Assembly: GCA_019752635.1 (NCBI GenBank)
Contig: JAIELX010000025.1
Coordinates: 62,001 to 126,000 of the forward strand
From: Candidatus Obscuribacterales bacterium
GTDB taxonomy: Bacteria > Cyanobacteriota > Vampirovibrionia > Obscuribacterales > Obscuribacteraceae
Direction of reading: 5' to 3'
DNA: 64,000 nt
Shown: positions 26,762 through 35,073 of the stretch, one piece after another
Numbering within the stretch: position 1 is the stretch's first letter
How the letters are laid out: every line of letters starts with the position of its first letter
Program-made: the position numbers and the translations under genes
The notes under the pieces: model-generated
Database searches by the model: none
What the model was told of the DNA's origin: nothing
What the model saw: only the letters and a program-made list of their open reading frames with translations

Positions 26762-28126
26762 ATGAGTCCCTCACAGACTATTGAAAGGCTGCCGGCATCC
26801 GAGGAAGCATCTAATATGACATCGGCAGCGGCGTATCCCGGGAGAAGTGCCGTTGCAGAGCACGAAGGACCGAAGCCCTGGCATGTGCTGCTTGCCACAT
26901 GGCTTGGTGGCGTGTTCGACGGAATGGACTCGTCGATCTTCGCCATTGTTCTGTATCCCTCGCTGTCCGAATTGCTTGGTACGACTTCGCACACCATTGT
27001 CGGGCAACATGGGTCATACATCATCGCTTTGTTCATGGTGGGTTGGGCTATCGGCGCGATGGTCTTTGGTGCATTGGCCGACAAGATCGGTCGCGCCAAA
27101 ACTCTTACAATTACAATTTTGTTGTACGCTATTTTTACCGGTTTGTGCGCGCTAAGCCAAAACTGGTGGCAGTTAGGCTTGTGTCGCTTTCTTGTCGGTG
27201 CCGGTATCGGTGGCGAGATGGGCGTCGGCGCCGTTATGCTTTCTGAGTGCTGGCCCGGCAAGTCTCGTGTGCATGCAGTCAGTTTCATGGCTACATCACT
27301 CGGCTTCGGGTATCTGCTCACGGCCGGTCTCAACTTGTGGTTAGGTCATTTCGGTTGGCGATACTTGTTCTTAGCCGGCATAACACCTGCGTTTCTGACG
27401 GTGTATATCCGAGCCAAATTGAAAGAATCGCACCACTTTCAAGAGGCGCAGGTCGAGAAACAGATTGCTGAAAGCAAGCCGGAGCATGAGCGAAACGAGC
27501 AGGATCGAAAAGTTCTGCGCTCCGGATTCCGCGAAATTGTTCGCGGTGAAAATCTGCGAAAAACAATTATTGTTGCCTGCTTGACGAGCACGGCCATTAT
27601 CACCTGGTGGGCGGTTATTGCGTGGATTCCTGCCTGGATAAATCAAATTACCGGATCGTTGGCAGTGGAAGAACGAAGCTATGCAATGTTTTGCAAGGAT
27701 TTTGGCATGATTGCCTCCGGGCTTCTTGGCGGCGTACTGATTAAGAAGTTTGGATACTCGCGTTGCATGGCTGTCTCCTGCTTTATGGCATTTGTCTGTA
27801 CGGTCGGCATGTTCATGACGGTAAAGAGCATGGGCCCTGCGTTGTACGCCTGGGTTCTGTCCGTAGGCTTCTTTGCTCACGTTCCGTTTGTATTGCTCTG
27901 GATCTACATTCCTGAGCTGTATGAGACTCGTATCCGGAGCACTGCATTTGGTGTGACATACAACATCAGTCGGTTTCTGGCTGCTGCCGCTGCCGTGGGC
28001 GGCGGTGAATTGATTCGCTTGTTCGGCGGATCATATGCCATGGCTGCATCAACGGTAGCTTCAGTTTACCTGGTTGGAGTTGTTGTTTCGTTCTTTATGC
28101 CGAAGACCGAAGGTAAGTTACTGTAA
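26762..28126 (+). CDS. MFS transporter (sugar/organic-acid:H+ symporter type)
   Basis: 454 residues, twelve predicted helices. It carries the MFS signature after helix 2 (GALADKIGRAKT), DGMDSSIFAIVL in helix 1 (typical of the aromatic acid/sialate/lactate symporter groups), RFLVGAGIGGEMG in helix 4 and IPELYETRIRSTAFG before helix 11. The central loop is long and charged. GGGAAGAG lies before the ATG. No catabolic genes are adjacent, so the substrate is open. It converges on the Sel1 gene 8 bp later. Confidence 0.92.
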   Translation: MSPSQTIERLPASEEASNMTSAAAYPGRSAVAEHEGPKPWHVLLATWLGGVFDGMDSSIFAIVLYPSLSELLGTTSHTIVGQHGSYIIALFMVGWAIGAMVFGALADKIGRAKTLTITILLYAIFTGLCALSQNWWQLGLCRFLVGAGIGGEMGVGAVMLSECWPGKSRVHAVSFMATSLGFGYLLTAGLNLWLGHFGWRYLFLAGITPAFLTVYIRAKLKESHHFQEAQVEKQIAESKPEHERNEQDRKVLRSGFREIVRGENLRKTIIVACLTSTAIITWWAVIAWIPAWINQITGSLAVEERSYAMFCKDFGMIASGLLGGVLIKKFGYSRCMAVSCFMAFVCTVGMFMTVKSMGPALYAWVLSVGFFAHVPFVLLWIYIPELYETRIRSTAFGVTYNISRFLAAAAAVGGGELIRLFGGSYAMAASTVASVYLVGVVVSFFMPKTEGKLL

Positions 28127-28134
28127 GAGGCCCT

Positions 28135-29427
28135 TCAAGAGAGCTTTTGCAGATGCGCCTTCGCTTCCTCGAAGCCACGCTGCAGGGCCGATTGATAATG
28201 TTGGCGCGCCAGGGCGTGGTCGGCATCGACACCTTCGCCGCGCTCATACATTTGCCCGAGCATAAATTCAGCCTCCGCGCTTCCTGCGGCTGAGCATAGA
28301 CGAAAGTACTCTGCGGCGCGCGAAGGGTCCTTCTTTCCTTCTTCCGAGGCATAGAACTTTTTCGCGCTTTCCAGCAATTGCTCCAGCTCCTTCTGCTCTC
28401 TGGAGAGATGCAACCATTTGAGAATGGCGGGGCGCACGGACCTTGGTGCCAGGGACGACAGTTCTTTCGCATCTTTGTCCGGGTGAGGCTGTTGATCGAT
28501 CCACTTTAGCTTGGTCTCCGCCCTGCTATCGCCGAGCATGGCGGATTTGCGGAAGCACTGCAGGGCTAGACTCTTGCCTTCCGGTTCAAAAAAAATGCCT
28601 TCTCCCCCTTCATACATGCAGCCCAAAACATATGCCGCGCCAGGGTGATTCTCTTCTACTGCCTTTTTTAGCCAGCCCAATGCAAGAAAATCGCTGAATG
28701 GATTTTCGCCGTCCTCTCTGTCCAGGTACATCATGCCTATGCGGTACATCGCGTCGCTATCACCGCTTGATGCCGCACGCTTGAATGAGGCCGCTGCTTG
28801 TTCTGTGTTGTGGTGCTCGCCCGGTCCTTGATAAATCGCTCCCAGCGCCGATAACGACGGTCCGTAGTCTTTCTCCGCCGCAAGTCGAAACCACTTTATG
28901 GCATCGTTTTCATTGGCGGAAGGATGTTCACCGGAACGATGCATCGAGCCCAACGCATGCGCAGCCGGGGCGTAACCGGTCAAGGCCGACTTCTCGAACC
29001 ATGCGGCGGCTTCAGCTATGCATACGGGGCGTTGAATGCCTGCATAGTGCAGCATGCCGAGAAAATACATGGATTCTGCGTTGCCGCCCACGGCTGCCTT
29101 GAGCCAAAATTGCTCCGCCTGTTCCCAGCTTTGAATCGTTCCGTGACCATGGGCGTACATTAATCCAAGAAAGCAATTGCCTTCGGCATCATTGCTTTCG
29201 GCTGATTCGCGAAACCAGCGGAACGCTTCTCGGTAGTGCCGGGGTACTCCGTAGCCCTCAATGTACATGAGTCCGATTTGATTTTGCGCCGCGGCTAAGC
29301 CAAGCGATGCGCTCTTTGTGAAGCAATTCGCCGCTTCTACCGGGTCAACCGGGCGGAATAGACCTCGGTAATGGGCAATTCCCAGTACGTAAGAGTGATA
29401 AGCCTGTAAGTCTCTTAGCAGCTTCAT
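28135..29427 (-). CDS. Sel1-repeat protein
   Basis: 430 residues made almost entirely of Sel1-like repeats of about 36 residues (AQNQIGLMYIEGYGVPRHYR, GNCFLGLMYAHGHGT, MYRIGMMYLDRED, AEFMLGQMYERGEGVDADHA). About nine or ten units are visible, with a degenerate stretch near 310-375. There is no signal peptide, so it is probably a cytoplasmic protein-protein interaction scaffold. Convergent with the MFS gene. Confidence 0.9.
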   Translation of the reverse strand: MKLLRDLQAYHSYVLGIAHYRGLFRPVDPVEAANCFTKSASLGLAAAQNQIGLMYIEGYGVPRHYREAFRWFRESAESNDAEGNCFLGLMYAHGHGTIQSWEQAEQFWLKAAVGGNAESMYFLGMLHYAGIQRPVCIAEAAAWFEKSALTGYAPAAHALGSMHRSGEHPSANENDAIKWFRLAAEKDYGPSLSALGAIYQGPGEHHNTEQAAASFKRAASSGDSDAMYRIGMMYLDREDGENPFSDFLALGWLKKAVEENHPGAAYVLGCMYEGGEGIFFEPEGKSLALQCFRKSAMLGDSRAETKLKWIDQQPHPDKDAKELSSLAPRSVRPAILKWLHLSREQKELEQLLESAKKFYASEEGKKDPSRAAEYFRLCSAAGSAEAEFMLGQMYERGEGVDADHALARQHYQSALQRGFEEAKAHLQKLS

Positions 29428-29598
29428 GTGGAAATTTTACCCTTTCCCGGTAGCTCCTCACCACCTGGCGCCGATCTTATGTCCGTTTGTGCCTGCCCAC
29501 TTGACTCGAATTTGTAATTTCGCGTCGGGTGGTAGAATCGTTTTCAGCGCCATTCTTTGAGTGCCGAGCGGCACCGTGATCCGGGGAATACGACGACC

Positions 29599-31596
29599 AT
29601 GCGATTGCCCTCAATACTGTTCCGCTTAATTCTTCTAAAAATGGCGCTTTTGAGCGGCGTTTTGGCTTCTGCTGAAGGGGCGGAGATGAAAGCGCCGGAA
29701 TGGTATGAAGTTGAGAACGCTGTTGATCGCGATGTTCGAAGCGAAGGACTGAGCAAATTGCTGCGCACCAAATATGATGGCGCGGAAGCCGCTCGCGTCA
29801 TGCGTGAGTTCGATTTGCGCGTTCGAGCCGGAGATGCGAAAGAGGCGCAACGAGCTATAAAGAAATTGGCAACAGCTAAGCCTGCGCTGTCGGCGCATAC
29901 TCTTTCTGAAATGGCAGACTTTCTTATCGATCGAAAAGAGACCTGGTTGGCGCGCCAGTTTCTCGAAACGTTTCCCCAAGCCAGTCCGGGCTGGGGCTAT
30001 GTGTTTCTTCTTGACTGGAACGGTGGCGACCACTCTGCCGAGAAAACTTCCAAGAACCAGACTTTGATTGAGGCGTGGCTAGGTTCGCGAATTGCCACCG
30101 GAATCAACACTTCATACTGGGTGAAAGAGAAAATTCGATTCCTCGACTCTGTCGGCTCGTCTGAACCGTACGTTGACCAACTCGCCTCGGACGTGCGGAA
30201 GAAAGCCGGCGATGCCGAGTCCGTGCTGAATTTTCTCGAAGTCATTGATACTGCCAATCATCAACCCAGTATCTTTTGGCTTTTCGATTCTTCAGCTGCA
30301 ATGTCGGCGTATGACACCTATCGCATCGGCGATAGGCTTCTGGTGCGGTATCCATCGTTGGCTGCGCGATACTTAAATCGATCGCTTACGACTCCATATT
30401 CGGCGGCGGATCAAAAGAACATCAGCGAATACATGCGAAAGCATTCGGCGATGTTTCATCAGGCTGATTTTTCGTGGGAAGAGTCTTTGCGAAATTGGAG
30501 CAAACAGAAGTTGGCGGAGTGTTACCAGAAGACAGGAGAGCCGGCGAAAGCACAAAGATTGCTGGTTGAACTGTCGAAAAGTCAGAGCGGTCCGATGCCG
30601 ACTTTTGCGCTCACCCAAATGGCCGGCGCTCTGCAATCGCAACTGCAGCAGCGTCCGCTTGAGAATATGATCAAGAAGGCCGAGCCTGAGAATAAAGACT
30701 CTGCGGAGTATTGGCTCGGACGCGCACAGTACTATTCGGGGCGACAGGAAGCCGCGCAGGCGATCGACGCCTTTGAAAAAGCATTGAAGCTAACGTCCAT
30801 CACAGATACGTCGCCTCCCTCAGAAGTCTTCTTGCGCCGCCGCGCAGTGAACGACTACGCCTACTACTTCAAGCGAAACAACCAGGCCGACAGGGCGCTT
30901 GTTTTGTTATGGAAAGAGGTGGCGGCCACTCGCAATCTGGAGCTTCAATCTCATCTGTTTGATACGATAAAAGAGATTGACAGTCTTGCTATCCGCTCTG
31001 ACGACAAGCGCCTCTGGAACTTCTTGTCCCTGCGGGCTGACTGGACGCGATCGGAAGAATTGTTGATCTGGAAGATGTACGAGAATGGACCTCTCGACCA
31101 TGAAACGTTTTGGCGACGGTGCGAGCAATTGGTGAACAGTGGCCCGCCAAGTCGGGCTGCTGTGCTGGGTTTGGTGATGACTCGCTGCGGTGAGAACGCT
31201 CGTGCTATTCCGGTGCTTCAGCGAGCGTGCTCGATGCTGAAGGATGAAGATGCGTTGTTGAATGCTCGTTTTGCTTTGTTCGGTGCCTATCTTGATAGTG
31301 CGAAGTGGCGAGAAGCCGAGCAGTTGTGGCCGCTAGCCAGCAAGCATTTGACGCCTCATGAAGTTCCCGCATGGTTCGCTCTGATTGCTCTGGCAGCAGC
31401 ACGCTCCGGTGCGCAGCAGGACGCATTTCGACTCTGGAAGAAGAAGGATGAAATGGATAGAGCGGTAATCGCACCAATTACCGAACTCGCCAAATTGGGG
31501 CTGAAGCAGCAGCTGATTCAGTATTATCGCCAGATGGCTAATGACGAGCCCTCTTCCAGAATTCCCGGCGAAGCCCTAAAGCTGCTGGGTGTTTAA
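29599..31596 (+). CDS. Exported TPR-like helical repeat protein
   Basis: 665 residues. It opens with a signal-like segment (MRLPSILFRLILLKMALLSG to about residue 30), then long alpha-helical repeat regions with TPR character (YWLGRAQYYSGRQEAAQAID; AVLGLVMTRCGENARAIPVL; LDSAKWREAEQLWPLA). No catalytic motif is seen. ATG 29599 is preferred over the in-frame TTG at 29557 because it gives the signal peptide directly and has GGGGA upstream. Function unknown. Confidence 0.78.
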   Translation: MRLPSILFRLILLKMALLSGVLASAEGAEMKAPEWYEVENAVDRDVRSEGLSKLLRTKYDGAEAARVMREFDLRVRAGDAKEAQRAIKKLATAKPALSAHTLSEMADFLIDRKETWLARQFLETFPQASPGWGYVFLLDWNGGDHSAEKTSKNQTLIEAWLGSRIATGINTSYWVKEKIRFLDSVGSSEPYVDQLASDVRKKAGDAESVLNFLEVIDTANHQPSIFWLFDSSAAMSAYDTYRIGDRLLVRYPSLAARYLNRSLTTPYSAADQKNISEYMRKHSAMFHQADFSWEESLRNWSKQKLAECYQKTGEPAKAQRLLVELSKSQSGPMPTFALTQMAGALQSQLQQRPLENMIKKAEPENKDSAEYWLGRAQYYSGRQEAAQAIDAFEKALKLTSITDTSPPSEVFLRRRAVNDYAYYFKRNNQADRALVLLWKEVAATRNLELQSHLFDTIKEIDSLAIRSDDKRLWNFLSLRADWTRSEELLIWKMYENGPLDHETFWRRCEQLVNSGPPSRAAVLGLVMTRCGENARAIPVLQRACSMLKDEDALLNARFALFGAYLDSAKWREAEQLWPLASKHLTPHEVPAWFALIALAAARSGAQQDAFRLWKKKDEMDRAVIAPITELAKLGLKQQLIQYYRQMANDEPSSRIPGEALKLLGV

Positions 31597-31651
31597 TTTC
31601 GAGGACTCGGTGATTGCTACTTGCTTTGTTTGCCTTCCGGGCGGTCGTCGA

Positions 31652-32074
31652 TCAGCTCACAAGATTCGGGTATCGTTCGATCACTATTTGGAGCAGCGAT
31701 TGTACGCAGGACGGCAGCGCAAGAGCAATGCCAATGAACATTATCGACAAGAAGAGGCAACCGTAAATGTATTTGTTGCTGGTAAGAATGCGTTTAATTA
31801 ACATGCCGAACAGAACGATTCCCCATAGAAAGAATGCAAACTGATACGCGTTGACTAGAATGGTTGCCCACAATTCAATATACAAGCCGCCTGCCGGTGT
31901 TCGCGATATCCAGTTACCGGTCGGCATCAAGTTGATAAGATCGAACTGTCCCTGCGGGCATGTCGCCAGTCCACTCAGCACCAGCAGTGCTACCACGGCG
32001 GTGACCGTGATCTTGCCCATGAACTCATCGGGGCGGACTTCATTCTTAAATGCTTGTCTTAGTGCCTTAGTCAT
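31652..32074 (-). CDS. Hypothetical membrane protein
   Basis: 140 residues with three predicted helices (about 20-38, 69-95, 101-122) and a short cytoplasmic N-terminus rich in charged residues. Family not recognised. It lies between two plus-strand TPR genes and is divergent from the second across 41 bp. Confidence 0.62.
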   Translation of the reverse strand: MTKALRQAFKNEVRPDEFMGKITVTAVVALLVLSGLATCPQGQFDLINLMPTGNWISRTPAGGLYIELWATILVNAYQFAFFLWGIVLFGMLIKRILTSNKYIYGCLFLSIMFIGIALALPSCVQSLLQIVIERYPNLVS

Positions 32075-32115
32075 CGATACTCTGCCGCCGTTTACCCTTT
32101 ATATATAAACCTAAG

Positions 32116-33462
32116 ATGGCAACCTTTCAAGGTGATAAAGTAGTTGCGTTGGTCACTGAGGCCGGACTGATGCGGCAAATGGGCTCCGGAGCATTGGTGC
32201 CGGGCAAACGATTGCAACAGATATGCCTTCGAGCGCGGTCCCTCGTTGAGGAGGGCGATCGTCTGTATGACACCATTGATTACCTGGCGGCGCTCAAGAG
32301 GTATCGCCAAGCCATGACCATCACCAGGCAAGCGCTCAAGATGGAAACAAGGAAGCGTGCGCAGAAGCTTTGGCATCGTAGGCGAGCCCGTATTCTTCGC
32401 AACATGGGTGACTGTTGGTACCGCCTAGGCAACTTTGATCGTGCGGAATGTTGCTACTATTTCGCCTTGCGATCGTCGCGCAGATCCGGCGCTTCTGCTT
32501 CCGCGCTTGCCAGGGTGTACAAGGACTTGGGTGATTGTCGGTACAGCAAAGAAGATGTTGTTTCTGCCGAAAAATTCTATCGTCGATGTTTGCAGCTGGC
32601 TCGCCGAGCAAAGCATAAGCTGCTACTTGTGGTTTCGCTGCTCGACCTGGCTGATTGCTTTCGGCGTCGCGGCGACTTCCGCGGGGCGCAGGTACGATAC
32701 GCGAAAGCGCTCGTGACGCAGGAAGCGTGCGCTGAACTTGACCGTAAATCGGTTGCCATAGCTGCGCGCGGCGATATTTTAGAAGCGGTCGGCGAGTGCT
32801 ACTTTCGCTTAAGGGATAACGCTCGCGCAAAGCATTGCTTTGAGCAAGCGCTCGAATGCAAATCAAGAGTCTTCGGATCCGACGACCCCTGCTTGCGGGA
32901 TTTATGGTTGCGCTTGTCTCACATTCACGTGGCGGAACAACAATCTGTTCTTGCTGTTCCGCATCTGGAACGCTTGGTAGCGCTGCTGCGCAAGTACGAT
33001 CCTTCGTCTCTGGAAACGGCGCGCACCAAGACACGGTTGGCGCAATGTCTGGCAGTGCAACACCGCAACATTGAGTGCGCTCAGTTGTGTGAGGAAGCTG
33101 TGCAAATACTGGAGAAGCACTTGGAGCCTGCTTCCGGCGAGTTGCGGCAATGCTTGATCTCGCAGGCAAATGCGTTTTGCTGGCTTAATCAATACGTGGA
33201 TGCTGAGCGTGTGGCTCGCAGGTTGCTGAAAGAAGATTCCGCAGCAGGTTTGGATTTGCAAACTGCAAGGGCGGTACACCTCTTAGGCGTAAGCCTGGCC
33301 GGGCAGCAGAAGTATGCAGAGGCGTTGCCTCACCACAAGACCGGCTTTGCTCTATTCAATCGGATTAAAGGGCCTCAGGACCCGGAGACTGTAAGTTCCG
33401 CCCAGCACCTGAGGTTGACCGAGGCGTATCTGAGCAAAAACCCCAGCGATTTGAAAAGTTAG
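32116..33462 (+). CDS. TPR protein, cytoplasmic
   Basis: 448 residues of tetratricopeptide repeats (NMGDCWYRLGNFDRAECCYY; DLGDCRYSKEDVVSAEKFYR; EAVGECYFRLRDNARAKHCF; HLLGVSLAGQQKYAEALPHH), with KLC/NPHP3-like spacing in the C-terminal half. It is basic and Cys-rich for such a protein (about 17 Cys). No signal peptide. The stop at 33460-33462 is immediately followed by the left arm of the inverted repeat that flanks the permuted tRNA on the opposite strand. Confidence 0.83.
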   Translation: MATFQGDKVVALVTEAGLMRQMGSGALVPGKRLQQICLRARSLVEEGDRLYDTIDYLAALKRYRQAMTITRQALKMETRKRAQKLWHRRRARILRNMGDCWYRLGNFDRAECCYYFALRSSRRSGASASALARVYKDLGDCRYSKEDVVSAEKFYRRCLQLARRAKHKLLLVVSLLDLADCFRRRGDFRGAQVRYAKALVTQEACAELDRKSVAIAARGDILEAVGECYFRLRDNARAKHCFEQALECKSRVFGSDDPCLRDLWLRLSHIHVAEQQSVLAVPHLERLVALLRKYDPSSLETARTKTRLAQCLAVQHRNIECAQLCEEAVQILEKHLEPASGELRQCLISQANAFCWLNQYVDAERVARRLLKEDSAAGLDLQTARAVHLLGVSLAGQQKYAEALPHHKTGFALFNRIKGPQDPETVSSAQHLRLTEAYLSKNPSDLKS

Positions 33463-33463
33463 G

Positions 33464-33598
33464 TCGTGTGCAAGTCGAGAGGGCGGTTTTGATGCTCTAC
33501 CACTGAGCTATCCCCGCGTAGAGCGGGGAATAGGATTCGAACCTATGACCATCCGGTTAACAGCCGAGTTTGTAAGCCCTATCCGTTGGGGCACACGA
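33464..33598 (-). repeat. Nested inverted repeats enclosing the permuted tRNA
   Basis: Outer arms TCGTGTGC (33464-33471) and GCACACGA (33591-33598) pair over 8 bp. Inner arms AGGGC (33480-33484) and GCCCT (33576-33580) pair over 5 bp. In the minus-strand transcript they would bring the two future splice points together, leaving 9 nt (33567-33575) and 6 nt (33485-33490) unpaired next to the tRNA halves. Confidence 0.7.
33491..33566 (-). tRNA. Circularly permuted tRNA-Asn (anticodon GTT)
   Basis: Read on the minus strand, the 3' half comes first (33566 down to 33522). It holds anticodon loop CTGTTAA, 3' stem CCGGA, variable TGGTC, T arm ATAGG-TTCGAAT-CCTAT, acceptor TCCCCGC and discriminator T. 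After a 4-nt spacer (CTAC, 33521-33518) comes the 5' half (33517-33491): acceptor GCGGGGA, TA, D arm GCTC-AGTGGTA-GAGC, A, then TC. Joined between positions 28 and 29 (TC to CGG), they form a 72-nt tRNA with 7/7 acceptor, 4/4 D, 5/5 anticodon and 5/5 T-stem pairs. CCA is not encoded. Processing would need circularisation or ligation. The alternative is a decayed tandem duplicate. Confidence 0.82.
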
Positions 33599-33692
33599 TA
33601 AATTGCATAGACGGCGGGCGTTTTGAGAAAGTTCCGGCCAATTAGATTAAATCGAATGAAACTTCGGCACCGGGCAACCGACGCATCAGGGA

Positions 33693-33698
33693 TACAAT
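33693..33698 (+). promoter_or_regulatory. Candidate -10 box for the three-gene unit 33724-35880
   Basis: TACAAT lies 26 bp before ATG 33724, placing the transcript start near 33705, after the in-frame GTG at 33703. No clear -35 is seen. Confidence 0.4.
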
Positions 33699-33723
33699 AT
33701 ATGTGCATCTATCCGAGAAGCAC

Positions 33724-34221
33724 ATGCAAAGTGATCTGAACAAGTTCTTTCCTCGAAAACGGAAATGGGGGCGCAAGAGTAAGGGCTCCACAATGGGCTC
33801 CGGCCGGATGGCGGCGAGCGAAAACGACGCGTCTCGAATCGTAGCCGAAAAGTATCGCGTGTCGCGGGTAACTATCTTCGCGAAGCAACCAATGCTCGTG
33901 CGCGATTTCTTTGTGAAGTCAGTATTGCTGACCCCTACCAGCACTTCCTGCAGCGTTACGACTTCTCGCGCATATCGCGAAAAGGCCGGCAGCGTACGCA
34001 CTGAGCCGAGCAATATTGCCTGCTCAATAATGCCTCACGAAAAAATGATTCACCTCAGCGACATTTTTATGACCGAGAATTTCGGGCTGAGACTGGAGCT
34101 GAGCGAAGGAAGCTTTGTCGTCAGTTCGACGGCAACGCCAACCGACCTCATCACTATTGAGGATTCCGCGGGGCGCATGATCCCTTGCGAAGTAAGAGCT
34201 ACTCTAATCAAGAACGTGTGA
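33724..34221 (+). CDS. Hypothetical protein, first of a three-gene unit
   Basis: 165 residues, family not recognised. The N-terminal ~35 residues are Lys/Arg/Gly-rich (FFPRKRKWGRKSKG). The remainder is predicted to be beta-rich, with SVLLTPTSTSCSVTTSRAYR and IHLSDIFMTENFGLRLELSE. ATG 33724 (GAGAAG upstream) is preferred to GTG 33703 because of the -10 position. It ends 4 bp before the next gene. Confidence 0.6.
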   Translation: MQSDLNKFFPRKRKWGRKSKGSTMGSGRMAASENDASRIVAEKYRVSRVTIFAKQPMLVRDFFVKSVLLTPTSTSCSVTTSRAYREKAGSVRTEPSNIACSIMPHEKMIHLSDIFMTENFGLRLELSEGSFVVSSTATPTDLITIEDSAGRMIPCEVRATLIKNV

Positions 34222-34225
34222 GCAA

Positions 34226-35068
34226 ATGGACCCCGCCGAAAAACGACCGAAGATAGTTCCGCGCCAGCAAATTGAAGATACCCTCGTTGTGCCGGACAAA
34301 GAGATCTTGATGATTCCTATGGACGCAGCGTTTGCCAATCCGCCGGAGCTCTTCAAGAAACTGGAGTCAAAGCGTAGCTGGTTCACCGGGCACTTCTACA
34401 AGTGCTTGCCGTTGGTATTCGGTAACCAGCACGGATTCGCTCTTCTTTCCCCTTCAAGTTTTGTTGTTCGCTGGAATGGTCAGGACGGTCTCGATGCCCT
34501 CTCCATTCACATCCTGGAGCCTGAGCCGGGATACCAGCATCTGGTTGTTTCATCACACTTCGGCAGCGGCATTTTGACCCTTCAAAGCCGCTACATTTTT
34601 CGCACCGCCCCTGGTGTAAACCTTATGGTTAAGGAACCGCCCAATTATCCGATTGACGGATTTTCCTGGATGAATGCCGTTGTCGAAACGGATAATTTGC
34701 GGCGCGACTTCACTTTCAACATCAAGATTACGCGTCCGCATCAAGACATCTATGTTCCGAAAGGAACCCCTGTGGGTTGCCTGGTCCCCTACCCCCGATT
34801 CTTTTTGGATGATTACAAAATGACCGAGCTGAAGGATGAAGTTGAGCTGAACAAAGCTCGCGTCACTGCTAACTACTTTGGAGAAGATCGGGCTAGATAT
34901 GGCTCTCTCGGGCAGGATTACCGCTACATGGAAGGCGTCGATGTGTTCGGCTGTCCGTTCAAAGAGCACCAGAAGACGCTGGACAGTGGCGCCTGGTGGG
35001 ATAGCAGACAAGAAGATTTGAATAAGGAAAAACTACAGGACGATTTGCCCGAAGGCAAGGAAGAGTGA
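34226..35068 (+). CDS. DUF6065-like protein
   Basis: 280 residues. FYKCLPLVFGNQHGFALLSP followed by VVRWNG and a later IYVPKGTPVGCLVPYPRFF is the pattern of DUF6065, a cupin-like family of unknown role often found near biosynthetic clusters. SGILTLQSRYIFRTAPGVNL and PPNYPIDGFSWMNAVVETDN are also in keeping. No signal peptide. It lies 4 bp after the previous stop; the next ATG is 5 bp after its own stop. Confidence in the family name is moderate. Confidence 0.7.
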   Translation: MDPAEKRPKIVPRQQIEDTLVVPDKEILMIPMDAAFANPPELFKKLESKRSWFTGHFYKCLPLVFGNQHGFALLSPSSFVVRWNGQDGLDALSIHILEPEPGYQHLVVSSHFGSGILTLQSRYIFRTAPGVNLMVKEPPNYPIDGFSWMNAVVETDNLRRDFTFNIKITRPHQDIYVPKGTPVGCLVPYPRFFLDDYKMTELKDEVELNKARVTANYFGEDRARYGSLGQDYRYMEGVDVFGCPFKEHQKTLDSGAWWDSRQEDLNKEKLQDDLPEGKEE

Positions 35069-35073
35069 TCGAA

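Noticed and set aside
33458..33464. Integron attC-like core GTTAGGT beside the tRNA
   Set aside because: No matching RYYYAAC at the other end and no integrase; coincidence with the TPR gene stop.
33567..33595. A conventional 5' half (GCCC...GGGC D-arm-like hairpin) directly upstream of the tRNA-Asn 3' half
   Set aside because: The bases preceding it cannot pair with the acceptor strand TCCCCGC, and the distance to the anticodon stem is about six bases too long. The true 5' half is on the other side.
33464..33598. Group I or group II intron halves around the permuted tRNA (permuted intron-exon arrangement)
   Set aside because: The flanks are only about 30 bases each to the inverted-repeat ends and show no intron core. 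The 5' exon does not end in T, as group I splicing needs.
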